A DNA stretch of 64,000 bases, from contig NZ_CP109130.1 in NCBI RefSeq assembly GCF_035917975.1, positions 5,208,001 through 5,272,000 of the forward strand, in the 5' to 3' direction. A program made the translations under genes and the position numbers. Under the pieces are notes generated by a model, which was not told the origin of the DNA, searched no databases, and saw only the letters and a list, made by a program, of their open reading frames with translations. Shown piece by piece: positions 14,941-23,535 of the stretch. Position 1 is the stretch's first letter. The number at the start of each line of letters is the position of its first letter. Origin of the DNA: Streptosporangium sp. NBC_01756 (GTDB lineage Bacteria; Actinomycetota; Actinomycetes; Streptosporangiales; Streptosporangiaceae).

Positions 14941-16887
14941 ATGAGAGCGGATGTCTTCGTCGGCAGAGAAAAGGAGCTGACCGAGGTCTCCGCCCTGCTT
15001 GGAAAGACCCGTCACGTCACGCTGACCGGCACCGCCGGGGTCGGCAAGACCCGCCTGGCGCTGCACCTGGTCCGGACCCTCGAAAACGAGTCTTCCGCGG
15101 ACGTCCACGTCGTCGACCTGGCCGACGCCCCCGGAGATCTCGTCTCCCTCGCCGAGACGGTCGTCGGCGCGATCGGCGTGCGCGGGCGGCCCGGCGTGCC
15201 CGCGCCGCAGAGCCTGGTCGAGGCGCTGGCCCCACGCCGGACCCTGATCGTCCTGGACACCTGCGACCGTGTCATCGGCGCGGTGGCCGCCCTGGTCGAG
15301 GAGCTGCGGGCCGTCGCCGATCTGCGGATCCTGGCCACCAGCAGGCAGCGGCTGGGCCTTTCCGACGAGCACCTCTACCCGGTCGGAGCCCTCCCGCCCG
15401 CCGACGCCGTCTATCTGCTCACCGCCCTCGCCGACAGAAGACTCGACGACATGGACCCGGCGGAACTGTGCGATCGGCTCGGCAACCTGCCCCTGGCGAT
15501 CGAACTCGCCGCCGCCAGCCCCGATCCGGGCACCGCCGACGTGTTCACGGCCACCTCCGGCACCTGGCGGCACAGCTCCATGCGGGCAGCCCATGGCTGG
15601 AGCCACGAGCTGTGCGACCCGAAGGAGCGTCTCCTGTGGGCCAGGGCGTCGGTCTTCTCCGGCACGTTCGACATGGAAGCCGTCAAGGAGGTCTGCGTCG
15701 CGGAGGGGCTCACCGCCGACGAGGTCTCCGACACCATGATCGGCCTGCTCGACAAGTCCGTCATCGCCGGTGAGGACGGACAGTGCGGCCGCCGCTACCG
15801 CCTGCCGGCCACCGCACGCGAGTTCGGCGCGGTCTGGCTGGACCTCCTCGGCGAGACCGGCGAGATGCGGCGGCGCCATCGCGACCACTTCCTCAGCCTG
15901 TCCGGCCGCGCCGAGATCGGCTGGCAGTGTGAGCAGCTCGACTGGTACCGCAGGCTGGTGCTCGAATGCGCCAACGTCCGCCAGGCCATCGACTACTGCT
16001 ACGCCAGACCCGACGAGCGCCGCAAGGGCCTCGAACTGGTCGGCAACCTGTGGTTCCTGTGGGCCTGCTGCGGCATGCACGTCCCCGGCGACAACCTGCT
16101 CCAGCGCGGCCTGGACCTGGAACGCACCCCCGGCCCCGAGCGGACCAAGGCCCTCTGGGTGCACGCCTGGGTGTCCATCCAGCGCGGTGACCTCGAACGC
16201 GCGGAGCGCACCCTCGCCGAGTGCGTCGCCGAAGACCCCGAGGAACACGCGACCGCCTACGTCAGCCAGTTCCAGGCCCACCTGGCGGTCCTGAGGGGAG
16301 ATGTGGGCGCGGCGCTGCACCTCATCAAACAGGCCAGGGAACGGCACCGCTCGGCCGGCAACGTCTTCCCCGGCTTCCTGCCCACCTACACGGTCGTGGC
16401 CACCGCCATGATGCTCTCGGGCAGCCTCCAGCAGGCCGTGTCGGTCCTGCGCGAGGGCCGCGAACTCTGCGCCTCCTGCGGCGACCGGTGGACCCTCATC
16501 CGGCTGGACCTCCTCCTGGCCCAGGCCGAGCACCTGCTCGGCGACACCGACGTGGCCACGGCGTCCGTCCGCGACTCCCTCCGCGGCGCCCGGCTGTTCG
16601 GCGACACCTTCTCCCTGCTGGAGGGCCTGGAGGTGGCCGCCGTCGCCGCCGAGGCCACCGAGGACGACGCGCTCGCCGCCCTGCTGCTCGGCGCGGCCGA
16701 CGCCGCCCGGACCGACACCGGGGTGCCGCCCACCCGCTCGCCCATCCTCACAAGCCTGCTGCGCATGGCCGAGCTGAGACTGCGGGGCCGCCTGGGCCGG
16801 GCGAGGTTCGACGGGCTGACCGAACGGGGGTCCGCCACCGACCTGCGATCGGCCGTGGAACACGCGCTCCAGGGCACCGTCCTCTGA
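14941..16887 (+). CDS. STAND/NB-ARC ATPase with TPR-like C-terminus (copy 3)
   Basis: 648 residues. FVGREKELTEV opens the protein, then Walker A GTAGVGKT, Walker B LIVLDTCDRV, sensor ILATSRQRLG, LPLAIELAAA, WSHELCDPKERLLWARASVF and a helical repeat C-terminus (WVSIQRGDLERAERTLAECV and similar). The segment between LPLAIELA and the winged helix is about 18 residues shorter than in copy 1. As in its neighbours, no DNA-binding or enzymatic effector domain is attached. The ATG at 14941 is chosen because the consensus promoter 60 nt upstream rules out the longer frame beginning at 14830. It has its own promoter and is separated from the other copies by the sigma and deaminase genes. Confidence 0.87.
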   Translation: MRADVFVGREKELTEVSALLGKTRHVTLTGTAGVGKTRLALHLVRTLENESSADVHVVDLADAPGDLVSLAETVVGAIGVRGRPGVPAPQSLVEALAPRRTLIVLDTCDRVIGAVAALVEELRAVADLRILATSRQRLGLSDEHLYPVGALPPADAVYLLTALADRRLDDMDPAELCDRLGNLPLAIELAAASPDPGTADVFTATSGTWRHSSMRAAHGWSHELCDPKERLLWARASVFSGTFDMEAVKEVCVAEGLTADEVSDTMIGLLDKSVIAGEDGQCGRRYRLPATAREFGAVWLDLLGETGEMRRRHRDHFLSLSGRAEIGWQCEQLDWYRRLVLECANVRQAIDYCYARPDERRKGLELVGNLWFLWACCGMHVPGDNLLQRGLDLERTPGPERTKALWVHAWVSIQRGDLERAERTLAECVAEDPEEHATAYVSQFQAHLAVLRGDVGAALHLIKQARERHRSAGNVFPGFLPTYTVVATAMMLSGSLQQAVSVLREGRELCASCGDRWTLIRLDLLLAQAEHLLGDTDVATASVRDSLRGARLFGDTFSLLEGLEVAAVAAEATEDDALAALLLGAADAARTDTGVPPTRSPILTSLLRMAELRLRGRLGRARFDGLTERGSATDLRSAVEHALQGTVL

Positions 16888-16906
16888 TCCGCGCGCCGTG
16901 CCGTAC

Positions 16907-16952
16907 ACGGAAGAAGACCCGTGGCATGGGCGGGGCCAGGGTCTTCTTCCGT
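16907..16952. terminator. Bidirectional terminator between ATPase copy 3 and aminotransferase
   Basis: A 14-bp perfect stem, ACGGAAGAAGACCC (16907-16920) with GGGTCTTCTTCCGT (16939-16952), and a loop that can itself pair TGGC/GCCA. It lies between two converging genes. Confidence 0.75.
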
Positions 16953-16979
16953 TCACAGCCGCGGGTGCCCGCGTACGTC

Positions 16980-18185
16980 CTAGCGGGCGTCGCCCAGGAG
17001 CTTGGCCACCCGGCCGACACCCTCGACGAGGTCCGAGTCGCCCAGGGCGTAAGAGAGGCGGAAGTAGCCCGGGGTGCCGAAGGCCTCGCCGGGGACGAGG
17101 GCGACCTCGGCCTCCTCCAGGATGAGCTCGGCCAGCTCGGCGGAGGTCTGCGGGCGGCGTCCGCCGAAGTCCTTGCCCAGCAGTTCCTTGACCGAGGGGT
17201 AGGCGTAGAACGCGCCCTTGGGCTCGGGGCACAACACGCCCGGGATCTCGTTCAGCATGCGCACCATGGTCTGGCGGCGGCGGTCGAAGGCCTCACGCAT
17301 CTCCGCCACGGCCGACAGGTCGCCGCTGACGGCGGCCAGGGCCGCCGCCTGGGCGACGTTGGAGACGTTGGAGGTGGCGTGCGACTGCAGGTTGGTCGCG
17401 GCCTTGACCACGTCCTTCGGGCCGATCAGCCAGCCCACCCGCCAGCCGGTCATGGCGTAGGTCTTGGCGACGCCGTTGAGGACCACGACCCTGTCGCCCA
17501 GCTCGGGGACGACGGTGGCGATGCTCGCGAAGGTCGCGTCGCCGTACGTGAGGTGCTCGTAGATCTCGTCCGTGACGACCCACAGGTCGTGCTCGGCGGC
17601 CCAGCGGCCGATCTCCACGACCTGCTCGGGGGTGTAGACCGCGCCGGTCGGGTTGGACGGCGAGACGAACAGCAGGACCTTGGTGCGGTCGGTGCGGGCC
17701 GCCTCGAGCTGCTCGACGCCGACGAGGTAGCCGGTGGTCTCGTCGGTCACGACGTCGACCTGGACGCCGCCGGCCAGCTTGATCGCCTCGGGATAGGTCG
17801 TCCAGTAGGGGGCGACGACCAGGACCTCGTCGCCCGGGTCGAGCAGCGTGGCGAACGCCTCGTAGACGGCCTGCTTGCCACCGTTGGTGACCAGCACCTG
17901 GGCGGCGTCGACCTGGTAGCCGGAGTCGCGGAGCGTCTTGTCGGCGATGGCCTGCTTCAGCTCCGGGAGGCCGCCGGCCGGGGTGTACTTGTGGAACCTG
18001 GGGTTGCGGCACGCCTCGACCGCCGCCTCGACGATGTAGCCGGGAGTCGGGAAGTCCGGCTCGCCGGCGCCGAAGCCGATGACCGGGCGGCCCGCCGCCT
18101 TCATCGCCTTGGCCTTGGCGTCCACGGCGAGCGTGGCGGACTCGGAGATCGCGGAGATACGCGCGGAGATACGAGGACGGGTCAT
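16980..18185 (-). CDS. PLP-dependent class I aminotransferase (aspartate aminotransferase family)
   Basis: 401 residues. Class I/II aminotransferase features include [10 protein letters not shown] near the N-terminus, [12 protein letters not shown], the [10 protein letters not shown] loop, VTDEIYEHL (PLP-binding Asp and Tyr), the Schiff-base Lys in [16 protein letters not shown] and the substrate-carboxylate Arg in YFRLSYA. The overall pattern is that of the Ib subgroup of aspartate aminotransferases, exchanging amino groups between aspartate or glutamate and 2-oxo acids. Aromatic or prephenate substrates are possible in this subgroup. In actinobacteria the gene commonly lies next to tRNA-Trp-secE-nusG, as here. 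ATG start at 18185. Confidence 0.92.
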   Translation of the reverse strand: MTRPRISARISAISESATLAVDAKAKAMKAAGRPVIGFGAGEPDFPTPGYIVEAAVEACRNPRFHKYTPAGGLPELKQAIADKTLRDSGYQVDAAQVLVTNGGKQAVYEAFATLLDPGDEVLVVAPYWTTYPEAIKLAGGVQVDVVTDETTGYLVGVEQLEAARTDRTKVLLFVSPSNPTGAVYTPEQVVEIGRWAAEHDLWVVTDEIYEHLTYGDATFASIATVVPELGDRVVVLNGVAKTYAMTGWRVGWLIGPKDVVKAATNLQSHATSNVSNVAQAAALAAVSGDLSAVAEMREAFDRRRQTMVRMLNEIPGVLCPEPKGAFYAYPSVKELLGKDFGGRRPQTSAELAELILEEAEVALVPGEAFGTPGYFRLSYALGDSDLVEGVGRVAKLLGDAR

Positions 18186-18390
18186 GCCTCCATGGTTACA
18201 GACCGGTGGTGTTGCTTCCGCCGCTCATCCAGCATGTGGACGAGTGGTGAGCAGGCCGTACGGGCCGGTTTCACCAGGGCGTGAGCCGGGGAGGCCCTCC
18301 ACCGGTTCGACGTGGAGGTCATTCACCCGTAGACTCCGGCATGGTCTTATCGCCGTATGCGTGAACCGGCGGTCAAGACTGTGAGCCACG

Positions 18391-18419
18391 GACAAACTTC
18401 GGCCCAACCGATGTATGGT
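18391..18419 (+). promoter_or_regulatory. Candidate promoter of tRNA-Trp and secE-nusG
   Basis: GACAAA (18391-18396), 17-nt spacer, TATGGT (18414-18419). The -10 fits TAnnnT but the -35 is weak. Transcription would begin a few bases before the tRNA. Confidence 0.45.
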
Positions 18420-18431
18420 GGTTCATGTCTT

Positions 18432-18504
18432 AGGGCACTAGCGCAATTGGTAGCGCACCGGTCTCCAAAACCGGCGGTTGGGGGTTCGAGTCCCTCGTGC
18501 CCTG
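18432..18504 (+). tRNA. trnW: tRNA-Trp (anticodon CCA)
   Basis: A full cloverleaf can be drawn: acceptor AGGGCAC/GTGCCCT, D-arm GCGC/GCGC, anticodon stem CCGGT/ACCGG with loop CTCCAAA giving anticodon CCA, and a T-arm with GGTTCGAGTCC. The discriminator base is G and no CCA is encoded. Placement just before secE-nusG is typical of actinobacteria. Confidence 0.97.
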
Positions 18505-18570
18505 CGAGGAGCGGTCCGCGCATCAGGGCGTCTAGCGCGCCGCAGATATGCGTTGGATACGACGGATCAG

Positions 18571-18828
18571 GTGAGGACTGTGGCGATCGACACGCGCGGC
18601 GAAACCGCAGACAAGCCGAGCGGTGAGAAGAAGGCCAAGCGCACTTCTCCCGCCCTCTTCTATCGACAGGTTGTCGCTGAGCTGCGCAAGGTCATCTGGC
18701 CTACGCGCAAGGATCTTATCTCCTACACCACCATCGTCTTGATCTTCGTTCTGATCATGGTCGGGATCGTGGCCGGGCTCGACGCGGTGCTCACCGAGGG
18801 CGTGCTGCGGATCTTCGGCGGAGCCTGA
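18571..18828 (+). CDS. secE: Protein translocase subunit SecE
   Basis: About 85 residues. A basic cytoplasmic segment with the conserved VVAELRKVIWPTRKDLISYT precedes one transmembrane helix (TIVLIFVLIMVGIVAGLDAV). This is the short single-helix form of SecE. It clamps SecY in the SecYEG export channel. GTG at 18571 is taken as start; GTG at 18580 is also possible. It lies 67 nt before nusG, the standard pairing. Confidence 0.93.
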   Translation: MRTVAIDTRGETADKPSGEKKAKRTSPALFYRQVVAELRKVIWPTRKDLISYTTIVLIFVLIMVGIVAGLDAVLTEGVLRIFGGA

Positions 18829-18895
18829 GCCGACATCCGGCGTATCGTTCCGCGGTAAGTCCATCAGCCCATCGACGGAAAGAGAATGAGTCACC

Positions 18896-19762
18896 GTGTC
18901 CGAGTCTTCAGAGCCGGTCGGCGAGTCCCGCGAAGAGCGGGCGGGCGAGCCGGAAGAGGCCGTCGACTTTGTGGCGGGCTCGGCTGACGAGTCCGCCGAG
19001 GCCGACGACGTCGATGCCGGAACCGAGGTCGACGAGGCCCCGGCAGACGTCGACGACGAAGCCGACGAAGCCGACGAAGCCGACGAAGCCGACGAGATCG
19101 CGGCGGACGCCGCCGACGAGGCCGACGAGGCCCCTGCCGGTGAGGTGGACGAGGACGGTGACGTCCTTCCCGACGTCGACCCGGTCGAGGAGTTCAAGCG
19201 TCTTCTGCGCAGCCAGTTCGGTGAGTGGTACGTCATCCACTCCTACGCCGGCTACGAGAACCGCGTGAAATCGAACATCGAGACCCGTACGCAGTCCCTC
19301 AACATGGAGGACTACATCTTCCAGGTCGAGGTGCCCACTCACCACGTGACCGAGGTGAAGAGCGGCAAGCGCCAACTCGTCAAGGAGCGGGTGCTGCCCG
19401 GCTACGTGCTGGTCCGTATGGAGCTCACCGACGAGTCCTGGTCCGCGGTGCGCAACACGCCCGGTGTGACCGGCTTCGTCGGTTTGTCGAACAAGCCGAG
19501 CCCGCTGAGCCTCGAAGAGGTCGCCAAGCTGCTCGCGCCGGAGCCGTCCGAGGAAGTGAAGAAGTCCACGGCCAAGGCCAGCGCCGCGACCGTCGACTTC
19601 GAGGTGGGCGAGTCCGTCACGGTCATGGACGGCCCGTTCGCCACGCTGCCCGCCACGGTGAGCGAGATCAGCGCCGAGTCGCAGAAGCTCAAGGTGCTGG
19701 TGTCGATCTTCGGTCGGGAGACCCCGGTTGAGCTCTCGTTCAACCAGGTCTCGAAGATCTGA
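18896..19762 (+). CDS. nusG: Transcription termination/antitermination factor NusG
   Basis: 288 residues, well above the about 180 of E. coli NusG. The NGN domain starts near residue 98 ([19 protein letters not shown], then [10 protein letters not shown] and [12 protein letters not shown]) and the KOW domain near residue 225 ([20 protein letters not shown]). NusG binds the RNA polymerase clamp and couples it to Rho or the ribosome. The first about 95 residues are an acidic, disordered extension with a [11 protein letters not shown] run encoded by a tandem 9-nt repeat (19060-19095). Such extensions occur in other actinobacteria. GTG start. Confidence 0.96.
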   Translation: MSESSEPVGESREERAGEPEEAVDFVAGSADESAEADDVDAGTEVDEAPADVDDEADEADEADEADEIAADAADEADEAPAGEVDEDGDVLPDVDPVEEFKRLLRSQFGEWYVIHSYAGYENRVKSNIETRTQSLNMEDYIFQVEVPTHHVTEVKSGKRQLVKERVLPGYVLVRMELTDESWSAVRNTPGVTGFVGLSNKPSPLSLEEVAKLLAPEPSEEVKKSTAKASAATVDFEVGESVTVMDGPFATLPATVSEISAESQKLKVLVSIFGRETPVELSFNQVSKI

Positions 19763-19787
19763 GCCGGTCGCATACACTCGTAGACTG

Positions 19788-19868
19788 CCCCGCTCTCGCG
19801 GGGATGGCCCCAACAATGCCGCATTCGTGAATGCGCACTGTCCGGCCCCGCATGCGCGGGGATCGGGG
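19788..19868. repeat. Pair of CRISPR-repeat-like hairpins plus a central hairpin in the rplK leader
   Basis: CCCCGCTCTCGCGGGGAT (19788-19805) and CCCCGCATGCGCGGGGAT (19846-19863) both fit CCCCGCNNNNGCGGGGAT, the palindromic core of type I-E CRISPR repeats. They start 58 nt apart. Between them GCATTC/GAATGC (19821-19834) forms a third hairpin. The bases flanking the two cores differ, so this is not a regular array. They may instead be regulatory hairpins in the 5' leader of rplK. Confidence 0.5.
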
Positions 19869-19903
19869 CTCCCACAGGAAACAGCAAGGACCCGGAGAGA
19901 GTC

Positions 19904-20335
19904 ATGCCTCCCAAGAAGAAGCTAGCCGCCCTGGTCAAGGTTCAGCTCCCCGCTGGCCAGGCCACGCCCGCTCCGCCGGTCGGTACCGCCCTCGGTCCGC
20001 ACGGTGTCAACATCATGGACTTCGTGAAGCAGTACAACGCTGCCACCGAGGCCCAGCGCGGCAACATCATCCCCGTTGAGATCACCATCTACGAGGACCG
20101 CACCTTCACCTTCATCACGAAGACGCCCCCGGCGCCTGAGCTGATCAAGAAGGCCGCCGGTGTGGCGAAGGGCTCGGCCGTCCCGCAGAAGGACAAGGTC
20201 GGCAAGCTCACCAAGGAGCAGCTGCGCCAGATCGCCGAGACCAAGATGCAGGACCTCAACGCCAACGACATCGCGGCGGCCGAGAAGATCATCGCCGGCA
20301 CCGCCCGGTCGATGGGCATCACGATCGCCGACTAG
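19904..20335 (+). CDS. rplK: 50S ribosomal protein L11
   Basis: 143 residues, the usual length. Signature features are the N-terminal [20 protein letters not shown] and [11 protein letters not shown], with the RNA-binding C-terminal half ending [12 protein letters not shown]11 binds the GTPase-associated region of 23S rRNA with L10-L12 and is the site of thiostrepton action. ATG with GGAGAG upstream. It is followed at 181 nt by rplA, as in the classical L11 operon. Confidence 0.98.
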   Translation: MPPKKKLAALVKVQLPAGQATPAPPVGTALGPHGVNIMDFVKQYNAATEAQRGNIIPVEITIYEDRTFTFITKTPPAPELIKKAAGVAKGSAVPQKDKVGKLTKEQLRQIAETKMQDLNANDIAAAEKIIAGTARSMGITIAD

Positions 20336-20458
20336 CCATGGACGGCGAGCCGGGCAGACGGCGGCAGCGCGGATGCAGGACACGATCCGCGTGACCGCGC
20401 AGCGGCCCGGCGATGGACGCGGGCAGTGAACGCGTCCGTCACCACACCTTCGTAGTAA

Positions 20459-20488
20459 GTGGAGGGGCCAGGCGCTGGCCCGTACCAC
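20459..20488 (+). promoter_or_regulatory. Candidate L1-binding autoregulatory RNA motif before rplA
   Basis: GTGG (20459-20462) pairs with CCAC (20485-20488), and GGGCCA (20465-20470) pairs with TGGCCC (20476-20481). The two helices are joined by an asymmetric internal loop, AG opposite GTA. Two helices flanking an asymmetric loop is the general form of L1-binding sites in rRNA and in L11-L1 mRNAs. It lies 28 nt before the rplA start. Confidence 0.45.
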
Positions 20489-20516
20489 GGACACTCGGAT
20501 CCACAGGAGTGATCAA

Positions 20517-21230
20517 GTGAAGCGCAGCAAGGCTTTCCGCACCGCAGCGGAGAAGATCGACAGCGAGAGCCTCTACAGCCCGGCCGACGCGGCCAAGCTG
20601 GCCAAGGACACCTCGGTCGCCAAGTTCGACGCCACCGTCGAGGTCGCTCTGCGGCTCGGTGTCGACCCCCGCAAGGCGGACCAGATGGTGCGTGGCACCG
20701 TCAACCTCCCGCACGGCACCGGTAAGACCGCCCGGGTCCTGGTCTTCGCGACCGGCGACCGTGCCGAGGAGGCCCGCGCAGCGGGTGCCGACATCGTCGG
20801 TGCCGACGAGCTCATCGACGAGGTCGCCAAGGGCCGCCTCGACTTCGACGCCGTCGTCGCCACCCCGGACCTCATGGGCAAGGTCGGCCGTCTGGGCCGT
20901 GTCCTCGGCCCGCGCGGTCTGATGCCGAACCCCAAGACCGGCACCGTGACCCCGGCCGTCGGCAAGGCCGTCACCGACATCAAGGGCGGCAAGATCGAGT
21001 TCCGTGTCGACCGGCACGCGAACCTGCACTTCATCATCGGCAAGGTGTCGTTCGGTGAGCGTCAGCTCATCGAGAACTACGCCGCCGCCCTCGAAGAGGT
21101 GCTGCGTCTCAAGCCGTCCGCGGCCAAGGGCCGTTACGTCAAGAAGGTCGTCTTCTCCACGTCCATGGGCCCCGGCATCCCGGTCGACCCGAACGTGACG
21201 CGGGCGATGACCGCCGAACTCGACGCCTGA
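20517..21230 (+). CDS. rplA: 50S ribosomal protein L1
   Basis: 237 residues, GTG start. It shows the L1 signatures [39 protein letters not shown] and [14 protein letters not shown]1 forms the mobile stalk that handles E-site tRNA and in many bacteria represses its own mRNA. The gene ends 14 nt before a very strong terminator, closing the rplK-rplA unit. Confidence 0.98.
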   Translation: MKRSKAFRTAAEKIDSESLYSPADAAKLAKDTSVAKFDATVEVALRLGVDPRKADQMVRGTVNLPHGTGKTARVLVFATGDRAEEARAAGADIVGADELIDEVAKGRLDFDAVVATPDLMGKVGRLGRVLGPRGLMPNPKTGTVTPAVGKAVTDIKGGKIEFRVDRHANLHFIIGKVSFGERQLIENYAAALEEVLRLKPSAAKGRYVKKVVFSTSMGPGIPVDPNVTRAMTAELDA

Positions 21231-21244
21231 TACCAGACGTCCTC

Positions 21245-21290
21245 GAAAGAGGGCCTCCACCGAATGGCCATTCGGTGGAGGCCCTCTTTC
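21245..21290 (+). terminator. Strong palindromic terminator after rplA
   Basis: A perfect 21-bp stem, GAAAGAGGGCCTCCACCGAAT with its complement, closing on GGCC (46-nt exact palindrome). The distal arm ends CCCTCTTTCGTTCTC, a partial T-rich tail. It should end transcription efficiently in either direction. Confidence 0.88.
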
Positions 21291-21410
21291 GTTCTCCCGT
21301 AGGACGCGCGGCGGTGCCCCGCCACGTAGGGTCGAAGGCAGATCCGACGGGGAATGTGAAGATCCATCGGGGGACAAGGTTCATCGGGGGACAAGGAAGG
21401 GGTGAGACGG

Positions 21411-22241
21411 ATGCGCCGATTGGCTCCTGCGCTGGCACTGGGAGCGGCCGCTCTGGTCGCGGTCACGGGATGCGGTGCGCAGGGCACCAGTTCCCTCGGA
21501 AACATCAAGCTCGCCGCCGACGAGGCGGTGCAGCAGAGCGCGCAGCGCGCTGGAGAGGTCACCTCCTACTCGGCGGACCTGGTGCTCGACGCCACCGGCG
21601 GGAACAAGGGGGCGAGCAAGGTTCAGGGCAGGCTGCTCTACCAGAGCAAGCCTCAGCTGGCGACCGACATCACGCTGGACACGATCACCTTCGACGGGCA
21701 GAACGTGCCCGGAGGGGCGCGGGCCGTCCTGGTCGGAGACACGGTCTACGTGAAGTCCGAGCTGCTCAACAGGTTCGGCGGCGGGACCAAGCCCTGGGCC
21801 AAGGTCTCACTCGGCGAGCTGGCCGCCGGGGACCAGGCCAAGATCAAGGAATTCACCGCCCAGGTCCAGCAGTTCGACCTGGCGGGGACCGTCAAGATGC
21901 TGACCGCGTCGAAGGACGTCAAGGCGGTCGGCACCGAGACGGTCGACGGAGTGGAGACGACCCACTACAGCGGCACCTTCCCGGTGGCCGAGGCCGCACA
22001 GGCGATGGACCCGGCCAAGCGGGAGCAGCTCCAGAATCAGCTCTCGCGGGTCAAGGACGTGAAGTTCGACCTGTGGTCCGACGCGGGGAGTCTGCCCCGC
22101 AAGGTGACGCTGAGCGGCTCCGAGCAGGGTGCCACGTTCAACCTGGCGGCGTTCTTCAAGGGCTTCAACGAGCCCGTGCAGATCGCGGCCCCGCCCGCCG
22201 ACCAGGTGGGCGAGCTGTCGAAGAGCCCCGGCGGAAACTGA
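21411..22241 (+). CDS. Secreted lipoprotein, LppX/LprG-like
   Basis: About 276 residues. A short signal sequence ends in the lipobox VTGC (Cys21), so the protein should be exported and lipid-anchored. The mature part has repeated beta-strand segments (SYSADLVLDAT, GRLLYQSKP, VLVGDTVYVKSELL, VDGVETTHYSGTF) like the half-barrel of mycobacterial LppX/LprG lipoproteins that carry lipids. The family assignment is by pattern and not certain. ATG at 21411 is favoured over GTG at 21402 because AAGGAAGG is then properly spaced. It stands alone between two perfect palindromic terminators inside the ribosomal region. Confidence 0.8.
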   Translation: MRRLAPALALGAAALVAVTGCGAQGTSSLGNIKLAADEAVQQSAQRAGEVTSYSADLVLDATGGNKGASKVQGRLLYQSKPQLATDITLDTITFDGQNVPGGARAVLVGDTVYVKSELLNRFGGGTKPWAKVSLGELAAGDQAKIKEFTAQVQQFDLAGTVKMLTASKDVKAVGTETVDGVETTHYSGTFPVAEAAQAMDPAKREQLQNQLSRVKDVKFDLWSDAGSLPRKVTLSGSEQGATFNLAAFFKGFNEPVQIAAPPADQVGELSKSPGGN

Positions 22242-22249
22242 CATCCGCC

Positions 22250-22291
22250 ACGGCCCGCGTCCCCGGTCGGCCGACCGGGGACGCGGGCCGT
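22250..22291 (+). terminator. Perfect palindromic terminator after the lipoprotein gene
   Basis: A 42-nt exact palindrome: ACGGCCCGCGTCCCCGGTCG plus G, followed by its reverse complement. It is followed by TTCTGCTCGATTT and then the rplJ promoter. Confidence 0.85.
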
Positions 22292-22301
22292 TCTGCTCGA
22301 T

Positions 22302-22330
22302 TTGGCATGCGGCCTGACAGGACGTAAGCT
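22302..22330 (+). promoter_or_regulatory. rplJ promoter
   Basis: TTGGCA (22302-22307), 17-nt spacer, TAAGCT (22325-22330). Transcription near 22337 would give a leader of about 190 nt before rplJ. Confidence 0.65.
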
Positions 22331-22336
22331 GTCAAC

Positions 22337-22525
22337 GCCGAAGACCGCCGGTCGTCGTCAGGCCTCATGGCCTGGTGACCCAAGGATCCACATGAGTGGA
22401 CGGCCTGCGTAGGTGTGATGTGAGTTTTCATGAAGGACCACCTCCTCATGTGAGCCCCGTGCGCCTGCGCCGGGGCTTGTTCTCATTTATGAGCCTTTGC
22501 CGGCGGCACATCTGGAAGGAGGCCC
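22337..22525 (+). promoter_or_regulatory. L10 leader region of rplJ-rplL mRNA
   Basis: The long leader contains GCCTCATGGCC and related short stems, and a late hairpin AGCCCCG/CGGGGCT (22455-22479) followed by TTGTTCTCATTT, which looks like an attenuator. In bacteria the rplJ leader binds the L10-L12 complex for feedback control. The position and presence of a structured leader fit; I have not matched a covariance model. Confidence 0.55.
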
Positions 22526-23050
22526 ATGGCGAAGGCGGAAAAGGCAACGGCTGTAGCCGAGCTCAAGAGCAGCTTCGAAGGCTCTAGCGCTGCCGTTCTG
22601 ACCGAGTACCGCGGTCTCACCGTCGCCCAGCTCAAGCAGCTGCGCGTTTCTCTCGGTGAGAATGCGAAGTTCGCCGTGGTGAAGAACACGCTGACCAAGA
22701 TCGCGGCCAATGAGGCCGGGATCAACCAGCTCGACGACCTGCTCGCGGGTCCGTCGGCGATCGCGTTCGTCAACGGCGACGTGGTCGAGGCTGCCAAGAG
22801 TCTGCGTGACTTCGCCAAGGCCAATCCCCTCCTGGTCATCAAGGGTGGTGTCGTCGACGGCAAGTCGATGTCCCCGGCCGAGATCAGCAAGCTTGCCGAC
22901 CTTGAGTCGCGTGAGGTTCTCCTCGCGAAGCTGGCCGGTGCTCTGAAGGCGAAGCAGGGCCACGCGGCCGCCGTCTTCAACGCGCTGCCCACCAACATGG
23001 CTCAGCTGGCCGAGGCTCTGCGCGCCAAGCGCGAAGAGGCCGGCGAGTAG
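22526..23050 (+). CDS. rplJ: 50S ribosomal protein L10
   Basis: 174 residues, ATG with GGAAGGAGG upstream. Conserved segments include [33 protein letters not shown]-type [16 protein letters not shown] and the C-terminal helix ([14 protein letters not shown]) that carries L12 dimers. L10 anchors the L7/L12 stalk to 23S rRNA. It is followed by rplL after 85 nt. Confidence 0.98.
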   Translation: MAKAEKATAVAELKSSFEGSSAAVLTEYRGLTVAQLKQLRVSLGENAKFAVVKNTLTKIAANEAGINQLDDLLAGPSAIAFVNGDVVEAAKSLRDFAKANPLLVIKGGVVDGKSMSPAEISKLADLESREVLLAKLAGALKAKQGHAAAVFNALPTNMAQLAEALRAKREEAGE

Positions 23051-23135
23051 GTCCGCGCAAGCGGTCGCAGGGGATTAGCGCATACATACCGCGGTCCCAA
23101 TTCTTAGTTTTTCAGATTCATACGGAGGAACCATC

Positions 23136-23525
23136 ATGGCGAAGCTCAGCACCGACGAGCTGCTCGACACCTTCAAGGAGATGACCCTCCTTGAGCTGTC
23201 CGACTTCGTGAAGCTCTTCGAGGAGACCTTCGACGTCAAGGCCGCCGCTCCGGTCGCCGTCGCCGCCGCCCCGGCTGCCGGTGGCGCCGCTGCCGAAGAG
23301 GCCGAGGAGCAGGACGAGTTCGACGTCGTCCTCGAGGCCGCCGGCGACAAGAAGATCCAGGTCATCAAGGAGATCCGGGCCCTGACGAGCCTGGGCCTCA
23401 AGGAGGCCAAGGACCTCGTGGACGGCGCTCCCAAGGCTGTCTTCGACGGCAAGGTCAACAAGGAGCAGGCGGAGAAGGCCAAGGCCGCCCTCGAGGCCGC
23501 CGGCGCGACTGTCACCGTCAAGTAA
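23136..23525 (+). CDS. rplL: 50S ribosomal protein L7/L12
   Basis: 129 residues. The N-terminal dimerisation domain ([20 protein letters not shown]), an Ala-rich hinge and the C-terminal factor-binding domain ([20 protein letters not shown]) are all visible. It recruits translation GTPases to the ribosome. A strong terminator follows directly. Confidence 0.98.
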   Translation: MAKLSTDELLDTFKEMTLLELSDFVKLFEETFDVKAAAPVAVAAAPAAGGAAAEEAEEQDEFDVVLEAAGDKKIQVIKEIRALTSLGLKEAKDLVDGAPKAVFDGKVNKEQAEKAKAALEAAGATVTVK

Positions 23526-23535
23526 GACGTTTCAT

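Noticed and set aside
19728-19925. Small frames across the nusG-rplK gap whose translation contains RGDGP and PHARG-like strings
   Set aside because: Such strings are the usual false translations of I-E-like hairpin repeats. The feature is better treated as DNA/RNA structure than as a gene.
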